Part shown: positions 61,954-64,000 of the stretch, in pieces
Position numbering within the stretch: position 1 is the first letter of the stretch
How the letters are laid out: the number at the start of each line of letters is the position of its first letter
DNA from: Mogibacterium sp.
GTDB lineage: Bacteria; Bacillota; Clostridia; Peptostreptococcales; Anaerovoracaceae
DNA length: 64,000 bases
Direction of reading: 5' to 3'
Assembly: GCA_016775335.1 (NCBI GenBank)
Contig: JAEUGJ010000012.1
Location: 1-64,000 of the forward strand
Made by a program: the position numbers and the translations under genes
Notes under the pieces: model-generated
Seen by the model: only the letters and a program-made list of their open reading frames with translations
Database searches by the model: none
Told to the model about the DNA's origin: nothing

Positions 61954-63265
61954 CACCTTGGGATGTGCGAAGAATGAATACGATTCCCAGAATTTGGCGG
62001 CGCAGTTGCTGGAGCGGGGATGCGGTTTGGCAGATTCGCCGGAAGACGCGGATATCCTGATTGTAAACACCTGCGGTTTTATTGAGGCTGCAAAGGTGGA
62101 ATCCATCGAACATATTTTTAGCATGGCGGCATTGAAAGGGGAGAGCAAGAAACTGGTGGTTACCGGATGCCTTTCCGAACGCTACCACGAAGATCTGTCC
62201 AAGGAGATTCCGGAGGTGGACCTGTTCACCGGCGTAAACGATTATGACGATTTGCCGGGATTGCTGCTGGCGGAGAGTACCGGCGATAAGGTGCAGGGTG
62301 AAGTGGAAGCGGTGCTTCCGTATCGGAAACGTGTTTTTCCGGAGGGAACCTACACGGCCAGCCTGAAGATTGCCGAAGGGTGCAACAACACTTGCGCGTT
62401 CTGTGCGATTCCGAAGATTCGCGGACCGTATCGCAGCAAGCGCATCGAGGACTGCGTGCGAGAAGCGGAGGATATGGCGGCGGCCGGTGTTCGGGAATTG
62501 GTAGTGATTGCTCAGGACACCTCTTATTACGGGAAAGACCTGTACGGCAAGGCGATGCTTCCGGAACTGCTGCACGAATTGTGCAAGGTGGAGGGAATTC
62601 GGTGGATTCGTCTGATGTACGTGTACGATGACGGAATTACCGATGAGCTGATTGAAACAATTAAGCAGGAAGATAAAATCTGCAACTACATCGATATTCC
62701 GATCCAGCACGTGGCGGATTCGGTGCTGAAAGGCATGCGTCGAAAATCCACCGGAGATTCGATTCGGAAGACGATTGCGAAGCTGAGAAAGGAAATTCCG
62801 GACATCCACATTCGAACCACAATTCTCGTTGGATTCCCGGGAGAGACGGAAAAAGATTTCAACGAACTCCTGGACTTTGTGGAGGAAACACGGATTCCTC
62901 GGCTGGGCGCGTTTGCTTTTTCCGATGAAGAAGGAACCCTCTCCTATCGGATGGACGGAAAACTGGATGAGGAGACGAAAAATGAGCGCGTAGAGGTGCT
63001 GATGCGCCTTCAGTCGGGAATCAGCGAGTCTCTGAATGAAGAGAAAATCGGAAAGACCTACGAGGTGATGGTGGATGAGGCCGTGGATGAAGAGGCCTGC
63101 CGGTACCTGGGTCGAACTCGGTACGATGCGCCGGAAATCGACGATGCGGTGGAATTCACCGGAACGACTTCCCATCAGCCGGGAGATATTGTGTTCGTTA
63201 ATGTAGCAGACAGTTCAGAATATGATTTGTATGGTGAGGAGGTTTCACATGAATTTACCAAATAA
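61931..63265 (+). CDS. rimO: Ribosomal protein S12 methylthiotransferase RimO
   Basis: 444 residues. The MTTase domain has cysteines in DTLGCAKNEYD, VNTCGFIEAAK and VTGCLSERY. The radical SAM domain has CNNTCAFCAIPKIRGPYRS, and a TRAM domain closes the protein. RimO methylthiolates Asp of ribosomal protein S12. ATG 61931 (MRKKIFIDTLG) follows GAGGA and overlaps ftsK by 23 bases. Confidence 0.95.
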   Translation: MRKKIFIDTLGCAKNEYDSQNLAAQLLERGCGLADSPEDADILIVNTCGFIEAAKVESIEHIFSMAALKGESKKLVVTGCLSERYHEDLSKEIPEVDLFTGVNDYDDLPGLLLAESTGDKVQGEVEAVLPYRKRVFPEGTYTASLKIAEGCNNTCAFCAIPKIRGPYRSKRIEDCVREAEDMAAAGVRELVVIAQDTSYYGKDLYGKAMLPELLHELCKVEGIRWIRLMYVYDDGITDELIETIKQEDKICNYIDIPIQHVADSVLKGMRRKSTGDSIRKTIAKLRKEIPDIHIRTTILVGFPGETEKDFNELLDFVEETRIPRLGAFAFSDEEGTLSYRMDGKLDEETKNERVEVLMRLQSGISESLNEEKIGKTYEVMVDEAVDEEACRYLGRTRYDAPEIDDAVEFTGTTSHQPGDIVFVNVADSSEYDLYGEEVSHEFTK

Positions 63266-63773
63266 GTTGACCGTTCTTCGGATTATCATGGTGCCGTTTT
63301 TCATTGCAGCCTATATGGAAAAGTGGTTCTTTGTGGCATTTGCGCTGTTTATCGTCGCATCGCTGACGGATATGCTGGATGGAAAAATTGCCCGAGCGCG
63401 CAACCTGGTAACCAACTTCGGAAAGATTATGGATCCGCTGGCGGACAAAATCCTGGTGTATTCCGCATTGTGTCTGTTCGTGGAAAACGGAACCATTCCG
63501 GGCTGGACACTGATTATCATTTTGGCGCGGGAATTTGTTGTTTCCGGAATGCGCACCGTGGCGGCATCCGAGGGAATCGTTATTGCTGCGGCCATGAGCG
63601 GTAAAATCAAGACCGTTCTGCAGATGGTTGCCGTAATCATTCTGATTATTGCGGTAGGTCCGGTTCCGCAGCTGAAGACCATTGGTATGCTGGTGTTCTG
63701 GGCATCTCTGGTAATGACCGTATATTCCGGAACGGAATATGTGCTGAAGAACAAGAGCGTATTTTCAATGTAG
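63249..63773 (+). CDS. pgsA: CDP-diacylglycerol--glycerol-3-phosphate 3-phosphatidyltransferase
   Basis: 174 residues, about four or five helices, with the start MNLPNKLTVLRIIMVPFFI and the CDP-alcohol phosphotransferase motif SLTDMLDGKIARARNLVTNFGKIMDPLADKI (DG-AR-G-D-D). It makes phosphatidylglycerol phosphate. ATG 63249 follows GAGGAGG and overlaps rimO by 17 bases. Confidence 0.95.
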   Translation: MNLPNKLTVLRIIMVPFFIAAYMEKWFFVAFALFIVASLTDMLDGKIARARNLVTNFGKIMDPLADKILVYSALCLFVENGTIPGWTLIIILAREFVVSGMRTVAASEGIVIAAAMSGKIKTVLQMVAVIILIIAVGPVPQLKTIGMLVFWASLVMTVYSGTEYVLKNKSVFSM

Positions 63774-63785
63774 GAGCGAAGGAGA

Positions 63786-64000
63786 ATGAACACATCGATT
63801 ATCGCTGTCGGAACGGAGCTGCTGTTCGGACAGACTGTTAATACAAACGCGGCCTATTTGTCAGAAAATCTGAATCATCTGGGCTTCAATGTAATGTATC
63901 ATTTTGTGGTGGGCGATAACGACGGAAGGTTGGAGCATACGCTGAAGCGAGCGCTGGCGGATACGGATCTGGTAATCATTACCGGCGGCCTGGGTCCCAC
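63786..64000 (+). CDS. cinA: CinA-like competence/damage-inducible protein, N-terminal part, cut by window edge
   Basis: From ATG 63786, after GAAGGAGA, the frame runs open to the window end (71 codons). It reads IIAVGTELLFGQTVNTNAAYLSENLNHLGF and ends DLVIITGGLGPT, the MoCF-like start of CinA. It lies 12 bases after pgsA, the usual Firmicutes order before recA. Confidence 0.93.
   Translation, partial: MNTSIIAVGTELLFGQTVNTNAAYLSENLNHLGFNVMYHFVVGDNDGRLEHTLKRALADTDLVIITGGLGP

Noticed and set aside
1..64000. CRISPR arrays, insertion sequences, integrases, rRNA genes
   Set aside because: I looked for spaced direct repeats, transposase motifs and rRNA sequence and found none that I can support.

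Overview
The window reads as a chromosomal segment of an anaerobic, low-to-mid GC Gram-positive bacterium of the Clostridia. Reasons: strong AGGAGG-type ribosome binding sites with frequent TTG and GTG starts; oxygen-sensitive or fermentative enzymes (double-cubane cluster reductase with its activase, iron alcohol dehydrogenase, CoA-transferase, ferredoxin-type proteins); and the Firmicutes housekeeping order rpmB, Asp23-like gene, recG, rsmD, coaD, tmcAL, rpmF, ftsK, rimO, pgsA, cinA. A family such as Anaerovoracaceae would fit, but this is inference; no rRNA or other typing marker is present.

Layout. 1-8.5 kb is an accessory region with several broken genes: the 3' end of a tRNA-like RNA, a frameshifted nitroreductase, a 5'-truncated HxlR regulator, an intact MocR/PhzF/AzlCD cluster, an ABC uptake operon whose binding-protein gene is broken, and a 5'-truncated AAA/DUF4143 gene. 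8.5-11.7 kb holds a GNAT acetyltransferase, a MATE exporter, a ferredoxin-domain protein and a Crp/Fnr regulator. 11.8-22.3 kb looks like a metal or envelope stress locus: an FtsX-type ABC transporter, a DUF6110-like protein with a P-type metal ATPase, an AraC regulator and a pair of YbtP/YbtQ-like ABC half-transporters. Four copies of GTTAG-N6-CTAA(C/T) lie in front of three of its transcription units. 22.4-36.2 kb is metabolic: a membrane-anchored MerR regulator, a transporter with an M20 amidohydrolase, M18 aminopeptidase, a CofE-like ligase, a second MATE exporter, alcohol dehydrogenase, a class IV aminotransferase, and the double-cubane reductase pair.

36.4-42.6 kb is an operon for regulated surface polysaccharide: PHP phosphatase, LCP ligase, Wzz-type adaptor, BY-kinase, a small secreted lysine-rich protein and a CapD-type dehydratase, without glycosyltransferases or flippase. 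A possible alternative-pairing element covers the ribosome binding site of the last gene.

The most striking part is 42.75-43.33 kb. This stretch has no convincing protein gene. It carries five copies of a GGAGG-N3-GACCAA-like motif, four of them followed 13-16 nt later by an H-type pseudoknot whose two helices covary between copies; three copies also have an enclosing helix with G-U pairs that favour the + strand. I read it as a large structured non-coding RNA of about 580 nt, either a member of the large ornate RNA classes or a new one. It is the best candidate here for an undescribed system.

From 43.3 kb on: an Fe-S aldo/keto reductase, a secreted Ig-like/FN3 protein, a CoA-transferase, a class A penicillin-binding protein with a long acidic cytoplasmic extension, a degenerate membrane-anchored peptidase-like protein, and then the housekeeping run to the end of the window, which cuts cinA.
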